64,000 nucleotides of DNA from UBA5018 sp947463165 (GCA_943371245.1 CALRTY020000011.1:1-64000), one strand, 5' to 3'; positions 8,385-16,911 are shown, numbered from the stretch's first letter. Numbers and translations: made by a program. The notes: generated by a model not told the origin, from the letters alone.

Positions 8385-8498
8385 GGCGGCTGGCCCGGCG
8401 GTTTGGTTAGATCATGGCGCCCGGCGCCCGTTGCTGGGCGGCTCGCGGGTCAGCCGCTGCACCTATGGGTGCCTGCCGCCAAGGCCCAAGCTGCGGGC

Positions 8499-9864
8499 TT
8501 AAGGTCGCAGCGATTGCAGCGTTGCCACCAGCTCGGCGAAGCGGGGCCGGCTTGCCGCCACTGGTGCCATGCAGCGCAGTTGCAGCGCTTTTAACGATTG
8601 CAGGCGCAGGTTCTGTTCGGGTTCAGTTTCTGGTTCACTGCGCTCCAGTAATTCGCCAAGCAAACAGCCGAAGGCGCGCACCTCCAGCGCCTCGAACGGG
8701 TTGGCGCCTCCATTTGGCTGAGGCGGGTAGAAGGAGGCCGCCCCGAAGTCCCCCAAAAAGCAGCCGCCCGTGGGGCGATAAAGCACGTTGTGCGCGTAAA
8801 AATCCCCGTGCGAAATCCCCTGGGCGTGCAGGTGCTCGCCGGCAGCGGCCAAGCCCTTCGCTATATCCAGCACCAAGGCCAGGGAGAAACGTTGCTCGTT
8901 CCCGTAAATGTCCCTCGTGCAAGTCGCCAGACTGGGCGGGCCGGCCAGATTGCGGAACCCACGGGTCTACCCAGGGCATCACCAAGCCGCTGGTGCCGGC
9001 GGGGTGCCCGGTGAGTTCACCAATCACGCCGATCAAGTGAGCGTGATTACCCGCAGCCAAACAAGCCGCCATTTCTTCCGCGGGAAACCCGTCACTGGTG
9101 ACCGCCCCCTTAAACAGTTTCACCGCCACGGGATGCCCAGCCTCCTGCGGCGACGGCTGCCAGTGAGCTTTGTGGATTACCCCCGAGGCGCCTTCGCCGA
9201 GTTTTTCACCCAATTCAATATCAGCCCATTGCAGGCGGGCCACGGCCGCACTCGGGGGGTGCGGCGCCGCCGAAACCGGATTGCCGCCAAACGCCAACCA
9301 GGTTAACCGGGGTAATTGCAGCAGCCAGTCCGGCAAAACATTGAACCGGTTGGCTGAAATCCGCAACAGCTCAAGCCCAACGCAGCCGCGCATCGCCTCC
9401 GGCAAAACTGCCAGTTGATTGCCGGCCAACATCAGTTTTTGCAGACGCGTACAGCTGCCGATTGAGTCGGGAAGCGCCGAAACCTGATTATCCGTGAGGA
9501 TCAACCAGCGCAACCCAGGGGAAATGGCAGTAGCCGCAACCTCGCGGATGCTGTTGGCTTTAAATCCCACCATCTCCAGCTGAGGGCAGGAGGACAGCAC
9601 CTCGGGCAGCTGGGTAAAGCGATTTTCTGAGCAAAAAATCACCCGTAACTTGCCCAGGCGCGGTAAGTCGTCCGGGAGCGCGGATAACGAGTTTCCCGAT
9701 AGATTCAGCACCTCAAGGCTGTCGGCTAACTCGAAGATTTCCCGCGGGAATTCCTGCAGATCGCAGGCAAGATCCAGCCGCGTGATCCCCTTCAGTTCAC
9801 CGGAGCGCAGGGCGTCAAGGGTAGCGGTGGTTGTCGTCATGGGTTGAATGGCAGGGCTATTCAC
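8499..9864 (-). pseudogene. Leucine-rich-repeat protein kinase split by a frameshift
   Basis: From ATG 9864 the frame gives six to seven leucine-rich repeats (residues about 25-200, e.g. SLEVLNLSGNSLSALPDDL). Then comes the start of a protein kinase domain: glycine loop KLGEGASGVI (221-230) and VAVKLFKG with the ATP-binding Lys at 249. After LVMPWV (about nt 8967) the kinase similarity moves to another frame. There it continues RGFRNLAGPPSLATCTRDIY, the catalytic loop GISHGDFYAHN, the DFG motif LGDFGAAS, and ends TAA at 8499. All catalytic residues survive across the two frames, and one base gained or two lost explains the break. It may be a recent pseudogene, a sequencing error or, less likely, programmed frameshifting. 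Proteins of this LRR-kinase type are uncommon in bacteria; the target is unknown. Confidence 0.8.
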
Positions 9865-10090
9865 CGCAGCAGAACAAAGCTGGGCGCTAGCTAAAACAGA
9901 AGCGCCATCTCAAACAGAAGCCTGGCAGCGCCTTACCGCCTAAGCGAGCAGGCGCGCAACCGCAGCGCACCGCCGACATTATCCAGGAGCCGCCCAATGC
10001 CATCACCACCTACGCCGCCCTGGGTGCGGAAATCGGTGTGGAGATCCGTGCGGAGATCGGTTCGGAGCTTGAGTCGGAGCCCGTGAGCGA

Positions 10091-10386
10091 TTACAACCTC
10101 GATGGCAACAGCTGCGTGGCCACCCCCTGCTCCCGCAGCAGAGCCACCGCCTGGCGGTCAAAGGACACAAAGGTGTCGCCACCCAGCCACTGCCCTTGAT
10201 GGGCGATCACCCCATCGGCGAAGTCACCACCGGCCTCCAGCAGGGCCAGACCAGCTCGCAGAGGACGGGCAGGGGAACGGCGATGGAGGTGGCTTCTCGC
10301 ATCACCCGGCTCGCTTCTGCGGCCTGGGCGGGCTCATCCGCCACCAGGGCACGCACCAGCACATTGGTATCGGCTGTGATGTTCAA
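10091..10386 (-). pseudogene. VapC-like PIN-domain toxin, internally deleted
   Basis: Beginning at TTG 10386, overlapping the antitoxin stop, the frame reads NITADTNVLVRALVADEP, which is the PIN-domain opening with the first catalytic Asp, and then EATSIAVPLPVLCELVW. Directly after this the similarity jumps to another frame: ALLEAGGDFADGVIAHQG and GDTFVSFDRQAV, the end of a PIN domain, stopping at 10091. Compared with the usual 130-140 residues, about 35-40 codons from the middle are missing and the frame is shifted. The ribonuclease is therefore almost certainly inactive. Confidence 0.8.
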
Positions 10387-10634
10387 GCCTCGCCGCTCCA
10401 GCCTTTTGCGGCCGCCTGTTGGATCTCCTCCAGGCTGGCGGTCTTGCTGCTGCGGCCGGCCAGCAGCCCGATGAACCCCTCGATCGAAGCGGATGGTTGG
10501 GCAGCACGCACCTCAATTCGCCCGCCGGGAAGGGCGGACACCTCGATCTGCTCGCCCGGCTTGACGCCAAGATGCCGCAGCAACTCCTGCCGCAGCGTGA
10601 CCTGGCCCTTGGCCGTGACGGTGAGAAGGCCCAT
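10383..10634 (-). CDS. AbrB/MazE-type antitoxin, VapB-like
   Basis: An 83-residue DNA-binding antitoxin. Residues about 3-45 form a swapped-hairpin AbrB domain: LLTVTAKGQVTLRQELLRHL, then GVKPGEQIEVSALPGGRIEV. The C-terminal part (SKTASLEEIQQAAAKGW) would be the toxin-binding tail. The stop overlaps the start of the broken PIN toxin gene by 4 bp, the usual type II operon order. The antitoxin frame is intact although its toxin is not, so it may persist as an orphan or repress in trans. Confidence 0.85.
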   Translation of the reverse strand: MGLLTVTAKGQVTLRQELLRHLGVKPGEQIEVSALPGGRIEVRAAQPSASIEGFIGLLAGRSSKTASLEEIQQAAAKGWSGEA

Positions 10635-10660
10635 GAGCTGGCTACGAGCTGTACCTCAGC

Positions 10661-10680
10661 GTAAGGCAGCTTCGCCTTAC
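10661..10680. repeat. Short hairpin GTAAGGC-AGCTTC-GCCTTAC
   Basis: A perfect 7-bp stem with a 6-base loop lies between the VapB-like antitoxin and hsdM, which are transcribed away from each other. It could be an operator or a transcript hairpin. No T-run follows. Confidence 0.4.
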
Positions 10681-10821
10681 TGGCTCACCCCTTGGCCCAA
10701 CGCCGCTGTGGGTGCTCTACAGCTGCTGTTCATGCAGATTTTGCATAGCGATTGATGGCGCTCTCAAGGGAGACAAAACACGACTCCAGCAGCGACACTG
10801 GGGCCACGGCAACAGGCGCCA

Positions 10822-12537
10822 GTGACCGACTCAGCGACCTTCACCATCCCAGAAGCAGACGACGACGAGACGGGGGAGGACCTGGGCGGTCTGGATGACC
10901 TGCTGGCATCGCTGCGCTCAGAGGCGGAACCAGCACCCAAGCGGGGGCGCGGCAAAGCGAAGCAGGAGGCACCCGCCAAGGATTTCAAGGCCGTGCTCTG
11001 GGCGAGTGCCGACAAACTGCGTGCCCAGATGGATGCGGCGGAATATAAACATCTGGTGCTGGGTTTGATCTTTCTCAAATACATTTCAGACACCTTTGCT
11101 GCTCAGCAAGGCAAGGTGCTGCAAACGGTTTCCAACCCTGAATCCGACTTCTACCTGGGTGATGACCCTGCCGATCACCAGGCAGCACTGGAAGACCGTG
11201 ACTACTACACCCAGGAGAATGTGTTCTGGGTGCCTGCTGACGCTCGCTGGGAATCGCTAAGGGCAAGGGCAAAGCAAGCTGATATTGGTCAACTGATCGA
11301 TAAGGCACTGATTGCCATCGAGAACGAGAACCAAACGCTGCGGGGCAAGTTGGATAAGCGGTTTGGTGCCGCCCAACTGGAACCAGGGCGACTGGGTGAA
11401 CTGGTGGATCTGATCTCCACCATTGGATTTGGTGATAACCAGCGATCAGGGGATGTGCTGGGCGAAGTCTACGAATATTTCCTCGGGCAGTTCGCCAGCG
11501 CCGAAGGCAAGAAGGGCGGTCAGTTCTATACGCCTGCCCATGTGGTGAAAACGCTGGTTGCTGTGCTGGCACCCCATAAGGGTCGAATTTATGACCCCTG
11601 TTGCGGGTCTGGTGGAATGTTCGTTCAGAGCGAGAAGTTCATCCAGGCCCATGGGGGCAAGCGTGATGATGCCTCGATCTATGGGCAGGAGAGCAACCCA
11701 ACTACTTGGCGATTGGCGGCAATGAACCTGGCGATTCGTGGATTCAATGTGAATCTGGGCCAGGAACCTGCCGACACCTTTGCCAGAGATCAGTTCCCTG
11801 ATCAGAAGTTTGATTATATCCTCGCCAACCCACCGTTCAATATTTCCGATTGGGGTGGAGAGAAATACGAGAGTGACCCGCGCTGGCTTTATGGCAGGCC
11901 ACCTGTAGGCAATGCCAACTATGCCTGGTTGCAACATATGCTCTGGAAACTACGCCCTGGCGGTGAAGCAGGCGTAGTGCTGGCAAATGGATCGATGAGT
12001 TCCCACCAGAGCGGCGAGGGGCAGATCCGTGAGGCGATGGTGCGGGGTGATGTGGTTGAAGTGATGGTGGCGCTGCCAGGGCAGTTATTCCTTAACACCC
12101 AGATTCCTGTTTGCCTGTGGTTCCTCACCAATGACAAAACCCAGCGTGGTCGTGATCGTCGTGGCGAAACACTGTTCATTGATGCCCGCCAGCTGGGCAG
12201 GATGAAGACCAGAGTGGAGCGGGTACTTACGGATGAGGATATTGCCAAGATTGGCGACACTGTTCACGCCTGGCGCGGTGATGGCGAGGTGTCTGCTGCT
12301 TATGAGGATGTTGCTGGCTTCTGCTACAACGCCAAGTTAGAGCAGATCGAGAAAAATGGTTTTGTGCTCACGCCGGGCCGCTATGTGGGGGCAGCGGATG
12401 TTGAAGATGATGGTGAGGTATTTGAAGACAAGATGAAGCGCCTCACTGGATTGCTCAAGCAGCAGCAGGAAGAGGGGTTAAAACTGGATGCGGCGATTGC
12501 CCGTAACCTGGCCTGGTTGGGGTTTGGAGCCGAATGA
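10822..12537 (+). CDS. hsdM: Type I restriction-modification system, DNA methyltransferase subunit
   Basis: The 571-residue N6-adenine methyltransferase subunit works with HsdS to methylate, and with HsdR to restrict, bipartite DNA sites. An HsdM N-terminal helical domain (about 50-185: DKLRAQMDAAEYKHLVLGLI, then FLKYISD) precedes the methylase core. The core has the SAM-binding motif DPCCGSGGMF (258-267) and the catalytic NPPF (336-339). A GTG at 10822 is used; the first 50 residues are acidic and poorly conserved, so the true start may lie further in. The next gene overlaps by 4 bp (ATGA), showing operon coupling. Confidence 0.96.
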   Translation: MTDSATFTIPEADDDETGEDLGGLDDLLASLRSEAEPAPKRGRGKAKQEAPAKDFKAVLWASADKLRAQMDAAEYKHLVLGLIFLKYISDTFAAQQGKVLQTVSNPESDFYLGDDPADHQAALEDRDYYTQENVFWVPADARWESLRARAKQADIGQLIDKALIAIENENQTLRGKLDKRFGAAQLEPGRLGELVDLISTIGFGDNQRSGDVLGEVYEYFLGQFASAEGKKGGQFYTPAHVVKTLVAVLAPHKGRIYDPCCGSGGMFVQSEKFIQAHGGKRDDASIYGQESNPTTWRLAAMNLAIRGFNVNLGQEPADTFARDQFPDQKFDYILANPPFNISDWGGEKYESDPRWLYGRPPVGNANYAWLQHMLWKLRPGGEAGVVLANGSMSSHQSGEGQIREAMVRGDVVEVMVALPGQLFLNTQIPVCLWFLTNDKTQRGRDRRGETLFIDARQLGRMKTRVERVLTDEDIAKIGDTVHAWRGDGEVSAAYEDVAGFCYNAKLEQIEKNGFVLTPGRYVGAADVEDDGEVFEDKMKRLTGLLKQQQEEGLKLDAAIARNLAWLGFGAE

Positions 12538-12878
12538 CACCAGCCGCCGACATCCGCTGGCAGCAGCGCCGAGATCCCCTGCTGGCCAGCGAACTGGAGC
12601 TGGTGCGCTCGGTGCTGCGCCAGCACCAGGAAATCGAGAGCGCCACCCTGTTCGGCTCCCGCGCCAAGGGCACCCACAGCGATCGCTCCGATGTGGACCT
12701 GGCCCTGGCCGGCTCCCTGGGAGCCCTTGGTGCCGAAGCGATCGCTGCCGAACTGGAGGAGCTGCCCCTGCCGTACCGCTTTGATGTGCAAGCCCTGGCG
12801 GCCATCACTCATTCGCCGTTGTTGGAACATATCGAACGCGTGGGGATGGTGATCTATCGGGGCGATGGGCAGCCATGA
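12534..12878 (+). CDS. Minimal nucleotidyltransferase (MNT), unpaired
   Basis: A 114-residue protein of the polymerase-beta-like MNT family. The signature GSRAKGTHSDRSDVDLAL (residues about 42-59) holds the GS and paired Asp residues that bind metal and ATP. It overlaps hsdM upstream and the next MNT gene downstream by 4 bp each. Characterised MNT antitoxins add AMP to HEPN toxins. This copy has no HEPN gene directly behind it, so it may act on the HEPN protein two genes down, on another target, or be a leftover of a lost pair. Confidence 0.88.
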   Translation: MTPAADIRWQQRRDPLLASELELVRSVLRQHQEIESATLFGSRAKGTHSDRSDVDLALAGSLGALGAEAIAAELEELPLPYRFDVQALAAITHSPLLEHIERVGMVIYRGDGQP

Positions 12879-13204
12879 CACCCACAGCTGCGCCACTGCC
12901 AGAGCTGCTGCAGGCGAAGCTGCAGCCATTGAGGGAGCTGTGCGAGCGCTATGGCGTAGAGAAGCTGGAGCTGTTCGGTTCAGCGGCTCGCGGTGAGTTT
13001 GATCCAGGCCACAGCGACCTTGACTTCATCGTGCAGATGAAAGGGCGACGCGAACCAGGCTATGCACGTCGCTTCTGCGACTTCGCCGATGCCCTGGAGG
13101 CTCTTTATGGACGGCCGGTGGACCTGCTGACAGAGCTGATGATTAAGAACCCGTATTTCAAGGCCGAGGTTCAGAAGGATCGCACGATAGTGGTTGATCT
13201 ATAA
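12875..13204 (+). CDS. mntA: MNT-domain antitoxin, MntA-like
   Basis: A 109-residue nucleotidyltransferase with the signature LFGSAARGEFDPGHSDLDFI (residues about 33-52): the GS motif and the DxD pair are present. It is followed after one base by a HEPN gene. In the MntA-HepT system described in other bacteria, the MNT partner AMPylates the HEPN ribonuclease on a tyrosine and so neutralises it. The gene overlaps the preceding MNT by 4 bp. The two MNT proteins share little beyond the catalytic motif, so they are not a recent duplicate. Confidence 0.88.
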   Translation: MTPTAAPLPELLQAKLQPLRELCERYGVEKLELFGSAARGEFDPGHSDLDFIVQMKGRREPGYARRFCDFADALEALYGRPVDLLTELMIKNPYFKAEVQKDRTIVVDL

Positions 13205-13205
13205 T

Positions 13206-13556
13206 ATGGCAAAGACTGCAAAGCTGCGACTGCTAGATGCGCTTGAAGCCATCGCTTCGAGCAATGGTTTCATTGGCTCTCTTCCGCTTGAAGACTTCCT
13301 GGGCAACGAAATAGTCCAGGCTGCAGTGCTGTTCAAGCTCGGAGTTATTGGAGAGGCACTTAACAAAGCGACTGAATTGGATGACTCCCTGCGCGAAGCC
13401 ATTCCCGATCTCGGGAAGATCATTGGCATGCGAAACCGGATTGTTCATGCTTACGATCAGATCGACTTCGAGATTTTGTGGGATGCCATTCATTCGGATC
13501 TGCCGGACCTGAAGATCAGGCTGGAGAACTACCTGGCAGAAGGAGAGAGCGTATGA
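13206..13556 (+). CDS. hepT: HEPN-domain toxin, HepT/DUF86 family
   Basis: A 116-residue helical protein. The HEPN ribonuclease motif R-x4-H is present in GMRNRIVHAYDQI and extends to the R-x4-H-x-Y form, whose Tyr is the site AMPylated by MntA in characterised pairs. ATG 13206 is preferred to an in-frame TTG at 13194 because it lies just beyond the mntA stop. Stop and next start overlap as ATGA at 13553-13556. The expected role is RNA cleavage kept silent by its MNT partner; placed inside an hsd operon it may act as a back-up to restriction. Confidence 0.88.
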   Translation: MAKTAKLRLLDALEAIASSNGFIGSLPLEDFLGNEIVQAAVLFKLGVIGEALNKATELDDSLREAIPDLGKIIGMRNRIVHAYDQIDFEILWDAIHSDLPDLKIRLENYLAEGESV

Positions 13557-13612
13557 CATGCAAGCATCAGCAGATTGCCGTGAACCTGAGGAGGTTGGGA
13601 TATGAGTTCTGA
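13553..13612 (+). CDS. 19-codon linking frame between hepT and hsdS
   Basis: ATG 13553 overlaps the hepT stop (ATGA), and the frame ends TGA 13610-13612, 11 bp inside hsdS. The peptide reads TCKHQQIAVNLRRLGYEF after Met. A strong GAGGAGG sequence lies inside it, 7 bases before the hsdS ATG. It may be a translational coupler or the remnant of a longer gene. No family is recognised. Confidence 0.3.
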   Translation: MTCKHQQIAVNLRRLGYEF

Positions 13613-14915
13613 ATGGATAATGACATCTATAGGCAACATAACAAAAGTCGTCACAAAGGGAACGACCCCGACCAGCGTTGGTTTTCGTTTTCGTGAGGCA
13701 GGGATAAACTACGTCAAATCAGAGTCAATCACCTTTGACGGGAGAATCGACAAAAACAAGTTCGCTTTTATTGATTCCAATGCGCACAATGCGCTTAAGA
13801 GATCTCAACTCCAATGCGGCGACATCCTGTTTTCCATGGCAGGCGTCTATATTGGAAAAACTGCGGTCGTAAAAGACGATATTCTTCCAGCGAATACCAA
13901 TCAAGCGGTCGGCATCATCCGAATTGATACTCAAAAAGCGCATTCGGAATACATTGATTTCTGCCTCAGGAATCCCGCCTTAAGAACTTACGCAAACTCT
14001 CTTGTCGCTCAGTCAGCGCAACCAAATCTGAATCTTGCTGAAATCAAAGGATTGCCAATCAATCTGCCCCCGCTTTGGGAACAAAAAGCAATCGCCCACA
14101 TCCTCGGCACCCTCGACGACAAGATTGAACTGAACCGCAAGACCAACGAAACCTTGGAGGCGATGGCAAAGGCGATCTTCAAGTCGTGGTTTGTGGATTT
14201 CGATCCAGTCAGAGCGAAGGCAGAGGGTCGGCCCACTGGATTGCCAGCAGAAATCAGCGACCTGTTCCCAGATTCATTTGAGGATTCGGAACTGGGGGAG
14301 ATTCCGAGTGGGTGGAGAGTTGGCGAGATCCAAGACATTGCCGAACTGAATCCCGAAACCTGGGGCAGCAGAAACCAACCCCTCAGGGTTAAATACCTAG
14401 ATTTATCCAACGTAAAATACGGAAAGATAGATTGCATTGAGAAATACGAATGGGGAGATGCTCCAAGTAGAGCAAGGCGGATTTTGAAAACTGGTGATAC
14501 TGTCGTGGGAACAGTCAGGCCTGGAAATGGTTCTTATTGCCTCATTGGGGAAGATGGCATTACTGGAAGCACGGGTTTTGCCGTGCTGCGCCCGAAGAAC
14601 AAGAATGACAATGCTTTTGTTTATTTGAGTTCTTGCTCAAAGGAAAATATTGATCGCCTGGCACACTTGGCAGATGGTGGAGCGTATCCGGCAGTAAGAC
14701 CAGAGTTGGTGGCACAAACATCTGTCATTGTTGCCAGGAGGGAGGTGCTGGATTGTTTTTCAAATCGCATTTCACCGCTCTTTACTGCTGCTGAAAAAAG
14801 GAAACAGTTATCAACAGTTCTTTGCCGAGTCAGAGATGCCCTCCTCCCCAAACTCATCTCCGGCGAACTCCGCATCCCTGATGCCGAGAAGATGCTTGAG
14901 GAGGTTGGTGTCTGA
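13602..14915 (+). CDS. hsdS: Type I restriction-modification system, specificity subunit
   Basis: The 437-residue HsdS carries two target-recognition domains that each read half of a bipartite site. TRD1 spans about 1-165. A central conserved helix follows (LPPLWEQKAIAHILGTLDDK, then IELNRKTNETLEAMAKAIFK), with the FVDFDPVRAK segment. TRD2 runs from about 230 to 400, and a second spacer helix ends the protein. The start has a textbook GAGGAGG 7 bases upstream. TRD1 and part of TRD2 are AT-richer than hsdM, as is usual for exchanged specificity domains. Its stop is TGATG-coupled to the RhuM-Fic gene, where hsdR would normally be expected. Confidence 0.95.
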   Translation: MSSEWIMTSIGNITKVVTKGTTPTSVGFRFREAGINYVKSESITFDGRIDKNKFAFIDSNAHNALKRSQLQCGDILFSMAGVYIGKTAVVKDDILPANTNQAVGIIRIDTQKAHSEYIDFCLRNPALRTYANSLVAQSAQPNLNLAEIKGLPINLPPLWEQKAIAHILGTLDDKIELNRKTNETLEAMAKAIFKSWFVDFDPVRAKAEGRPTGLPAEISDLFPDSFEDSELGEIPSGWRVGEIQDIAELNPETWGSRNQPLRVKYLDLSNVKYGKIDCIEKYEWGDAPSRARRILKTGDTVVGTVRPGNGSYCLIGEDGITGSTGFAVLRPKNKNDNAFVYLSSCSKENIDRLAHLADGGAYPAVRPELVAQTSVIVARREVLDCFSNRISPLFTAAEKRKQLSTVLCRVRDALLPKLISGELRIPDAEKMLEEVGV

Positions 14916-14950
14916 TGGCCCTGATCACAGAAGACCATCTGGAGCAGCAG
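14911..14950 (+). repeat. hsdR start segment, copy 1
   Basis: The 36 bases from ATG 14915 to 14950, coding MALITEDHLEQQ, are identical to the first 36 bases of hsdR at 16912. With the four bases before it (TCTG) it forms a 40-bp identity with copy 2. Here it provides the start of the RhuM-Fic gene and keeps a GAGGAGG ribosome-binding sequence at 14898-14904. Confidence 0.95.
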
Positions 14951-15931
14951 GCCCTCGATCAGGTCATCTTGTTCCAGGCCGCCGATGGCCAGGTGTCACT
15001 TGATGTGCGTCTGGAGGCTGACACCGTGTGGCTCAGTCAAGCCCAGATGGCTGAGCTGTTTGGCCGTGAGCGCTCGGTGATCACCCGCCACGTGGGCAAC
15101 GTGTTTCGGGAGGGGGAGCTGGCAGAGAAAAGCAATGTGCATTTTTTGCACATTGCCGGTGCCGACCGGCCCGTGGGCTTCTACAGCCTCGATGTGATCA
15201 TCTCCGTGGGCTATCGCGTCAAGTCGCCGCGTGGTACCCAGTTCCGGATCTGGGCCACCCAGGTGCTGCGCCAGCACTTGATCCAGGGCTATACGCTCCA
15301 TCAACGCCGTCTCCAGGAACGGGGCCTCGGCGATCTGCAGCAAGCGCTGGCCCTGATGGCCCGCACCCTCAGCGCCCGGGGCCTGGTCAGCGATGAAGGC
15401 CAGGCGGTGCTTGAGGTGGTGCAGCGCTACAGCCGCGCCTGGCGCTGGTTGCTCGCCTACGACGAAGATCGGCTCGCGCCCGCTACCACAGAACCGGATG
15501 GCGTACCTGAGACCCTGGGCTTGGCGGAGGCACAGCGGGCCATCGACACCCTGCGCCACGACCTCTCCCGGTGCGGCGAAGCCACACCATTGTTCGGACG
15601 AGAAAACCGCCAGGCGCTGGCCGGCATCCTTGGAGCTATCGAGCAGACCTTCGATGGCCAGCCCCTTTATCCCACAGCCCAGTTGCGGGCGGCCCATCTG
15701 CTCTACTTCGTGATCAAGGACCACCCCTTCGCCGATGGCAACAAACGCATCGGCACCCTGCTGTTCCTTGAGTTCCTGCGCCGAAATCAGCTGCTGCTTC
15801 TTGCCGATGGTCAGCCCCGCATCGCCGACAACGGCATGGCGGCATTAGCCCTGTTGATCGCGGAAAGCGCGCCCCAACAGAAAGAGCTGATGATCCGCCT
15901 GGTGATGGCTCTGCTGGAGGATCAGCTCTGA
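14915..15931 (+). CDS. RhuM-like protein with C-terminal Fic/Doc domain, hsdR-derived N-terminus
   Basis: A 338-residue chimera. Residues 1-12 (MALITEDHLEQQ) equal the start of HsdR. From about residue 17 the protein is RhuM family: VILFQAADGQVSLDVRLEAD, then TVWLSQAQMAELFGRERSVI and YSLDVIISVGYRVKSPRGTQ. The C-terminal half is a Fic/Doc domain with the catalytic motif HPFADGNKR (His present), then IGTLLFLEFL. Fic domains usually transfer AMP or phosphate to proteins, and Doc-type members act as toxins. RhuM's own role is not established. The gene is coupled to hsdS (TGATG) and to the next frame (TGATG at 15929-15933). Confidence 0.9.
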   Translation: MALITEDHLEQQALDQVILFQAADGQVSLDVRLEADTVWLSQAQMAELFGRERSVITRHVGNVFREGELAEKSNVHFLHIAGADRPVGFYSLDVIISVGYRVKSPRGTQFRIWATQVLRQHLIQGYTLHQRRLQERGLGDLQQALALMARTLSARGLVSDEGQAVLEVVQRYSRAWRWLLAYDEDRLAPATTEPDGVPETLGLAEAQRAIDTLRHDLSRCGEATPLFGRENRQALAGILGAIEQTFDGQPLYPTAQLRAAHLLYFVIKDHPFADGNKRIGTLLFLEFLRRNQLLLLADGQPRIADNGMAALALLIAESAPQQKELMIRLVMALLEDQL

Positions 15932-15974
15932 TGGCCCTGATCACAGAAGACCATCTGGAGCAGCAGTGCCTTGA
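15927..15974 (+). repeat. hsdR start segment, copy 2
   Basis: From ATG 15931, 44 bases (to 15974) are identical to the start of hsdR at 16912-16955, and 40 bases from 15927 are identical to copy 1. It serves as the start of the truncated RhuM frame. GGAGG lies at 15916-15920. Confidence 0.95.
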
Positions 15975-16134
15975 TCAGGTCATCCTGTTCCAGGCTGCCG
16001 ACGGCCAAGTCACACTTGATGTGCGCCTGGAGGCTGACACCGTCTGGCTGAGCCAGGGCCAGATAGCCGAGCTCACCCATCACCTGTTGACAGCACAAGG
16101 ACTTGGACAGCGACCTGCGCATAGCCCGAGATAG
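15931..16134 (+). pseudogene. Truncated second RhuM gene with hsdR-derived start
   Basis: The 67-codon frame again opens MALITEDHLEQQC. It continues LDQVILFQAADGQVTLDVRL and TVWLSQGQIAEL, a RhuM N-terminus that differs from the intact neighbour at many, mostly third, codon positions (roughly 85 percent identical by eye). After AEL the similarity stops and the frame ends in unrelated residues at 16134. The DNA-binding core and Fic domain are missing, so this is a deletion remnant, not a functional antitoxin as far as can be seen. Confidence 0.85.
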
Positions 16135-16154
16135 GCTAGAATAACAAAATCCTA

Positions 16155-16484
16155 ATGTCGGTCATGTCAGTTTCAAGTGCGAGCAATCTACTGACAAAGT
16201 CTCAAATTATTGCCGTCCTCAGCGAGAATTACGCTGACTTGGCCAAAGAGTTCCCTATCGCCAGCCTTGAACTCTTCGGCTCCTATGCCCGCGACGAGCA
16301 GACCCCCCAAAGCGACATCGACCTTCTGGTGAACCTCAGTAGGCCCATGGGATTTGGCTTCATGCATCTCGCCGACCGTCTGGAGGCACTGCTCGGCAAG
16401 CGCGTCGATCTTCTCGCCGCAGACGGTATCAAGCCCAATCGCCGCGACTCCATCCTTGCCTCGCTGATCCATGTCGCGCCGTGA
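16155..16484 (+). CDS. mntA: MNT-domain antitoxin, second MntA-like copy
   Basis: A 109-residue nucleotidyltransferase with LFGSYARDEQTPQSDIDLLV (residues about 40-59), holding the GS and DxD catalytic elements. A conserved downstream helix reads DRLEALLGKRVDLL. The start is ATG 16155, with ATG 16164 a close alternative. The following HEPN gene overlaps its 3' end by 14 bp. It is not closely similar to the MNT genes at 12.5-13.2 kb, so the two modules probably arrived separately. Confidence 0.9.
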   Translation: MSVMSVSSASNLLTKSQIIAVLSENYADLAKEFPIASLELFGSYARDEQTPQSDIDLLVNLSRPMGFGFMHLADRLEALLGKRVDLLAADGIKPNRRDSILASLIHVAP

Positions 16485-16815
16485 TTGGTCGCTGTTCGTT
16501 GCCGATATGCAGGAAGCAATCGAGAAGATTGCTAGCTATGTCGACGCGATGACATTTACAGACTTCCAATCTGATACCCGCACGGTGGATGCCGTTGTTC
16601 ATAACCTGTTGGTCATTGGTGAAGCGGCCCGATGCTTGCCTGCTTCGATCAAGGAGAATCATCCAGACATCGACTGGATTGCGATCAATGGTTTGCGCAA
16701 TCGGATCGCCCATGAATACTTCGGCCTCAGCCTTTCGGTGATCTGGGAGATCGTGCAAACAGATCTGCCTCGCCTGCAGCAGCAGCTGTCCGCCTGGAGT
16801 GTTGCCGATGTCTGA
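16471..16815 (+). CDS. hepT: HEPN-domain toxin, second HepT/DUF86 copy
   Basis: A 114-residue helical protein with GLRNRIAHEYFGL, again the R-x4-H-x-Y form of the HEPN active site seen in HepT toxins. Upstream helices include AVVHNLLVIGEAARCLPASI, typical of DUF86. It overlaps its MNT partner by 14 bp, implying coupled translation. It is followed by 96 bp of apparently non-coding DNA and then hsdR. Confidence 0.9.
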   Translation: MSRRDWSLFVADMQEAIEKIASYVDAMTFTDFQSDTRTVDAVVHNLLVIGEAARCLPASIKENHPDIDWIAINGLRNRIAHEYFGLSLSVIWEIVQTDLPRLQQQLSAWSVADV

Positions 16816-16911
16816 ATCCTCTGCCGCAAGCCGCCTCGCAGTGAAGGCTTTCCCTGGGTCACTGATCTCCCGCACGCCGAAGGCCATCTGCAGATTCTTT
16901 GGTCTCCTCCC

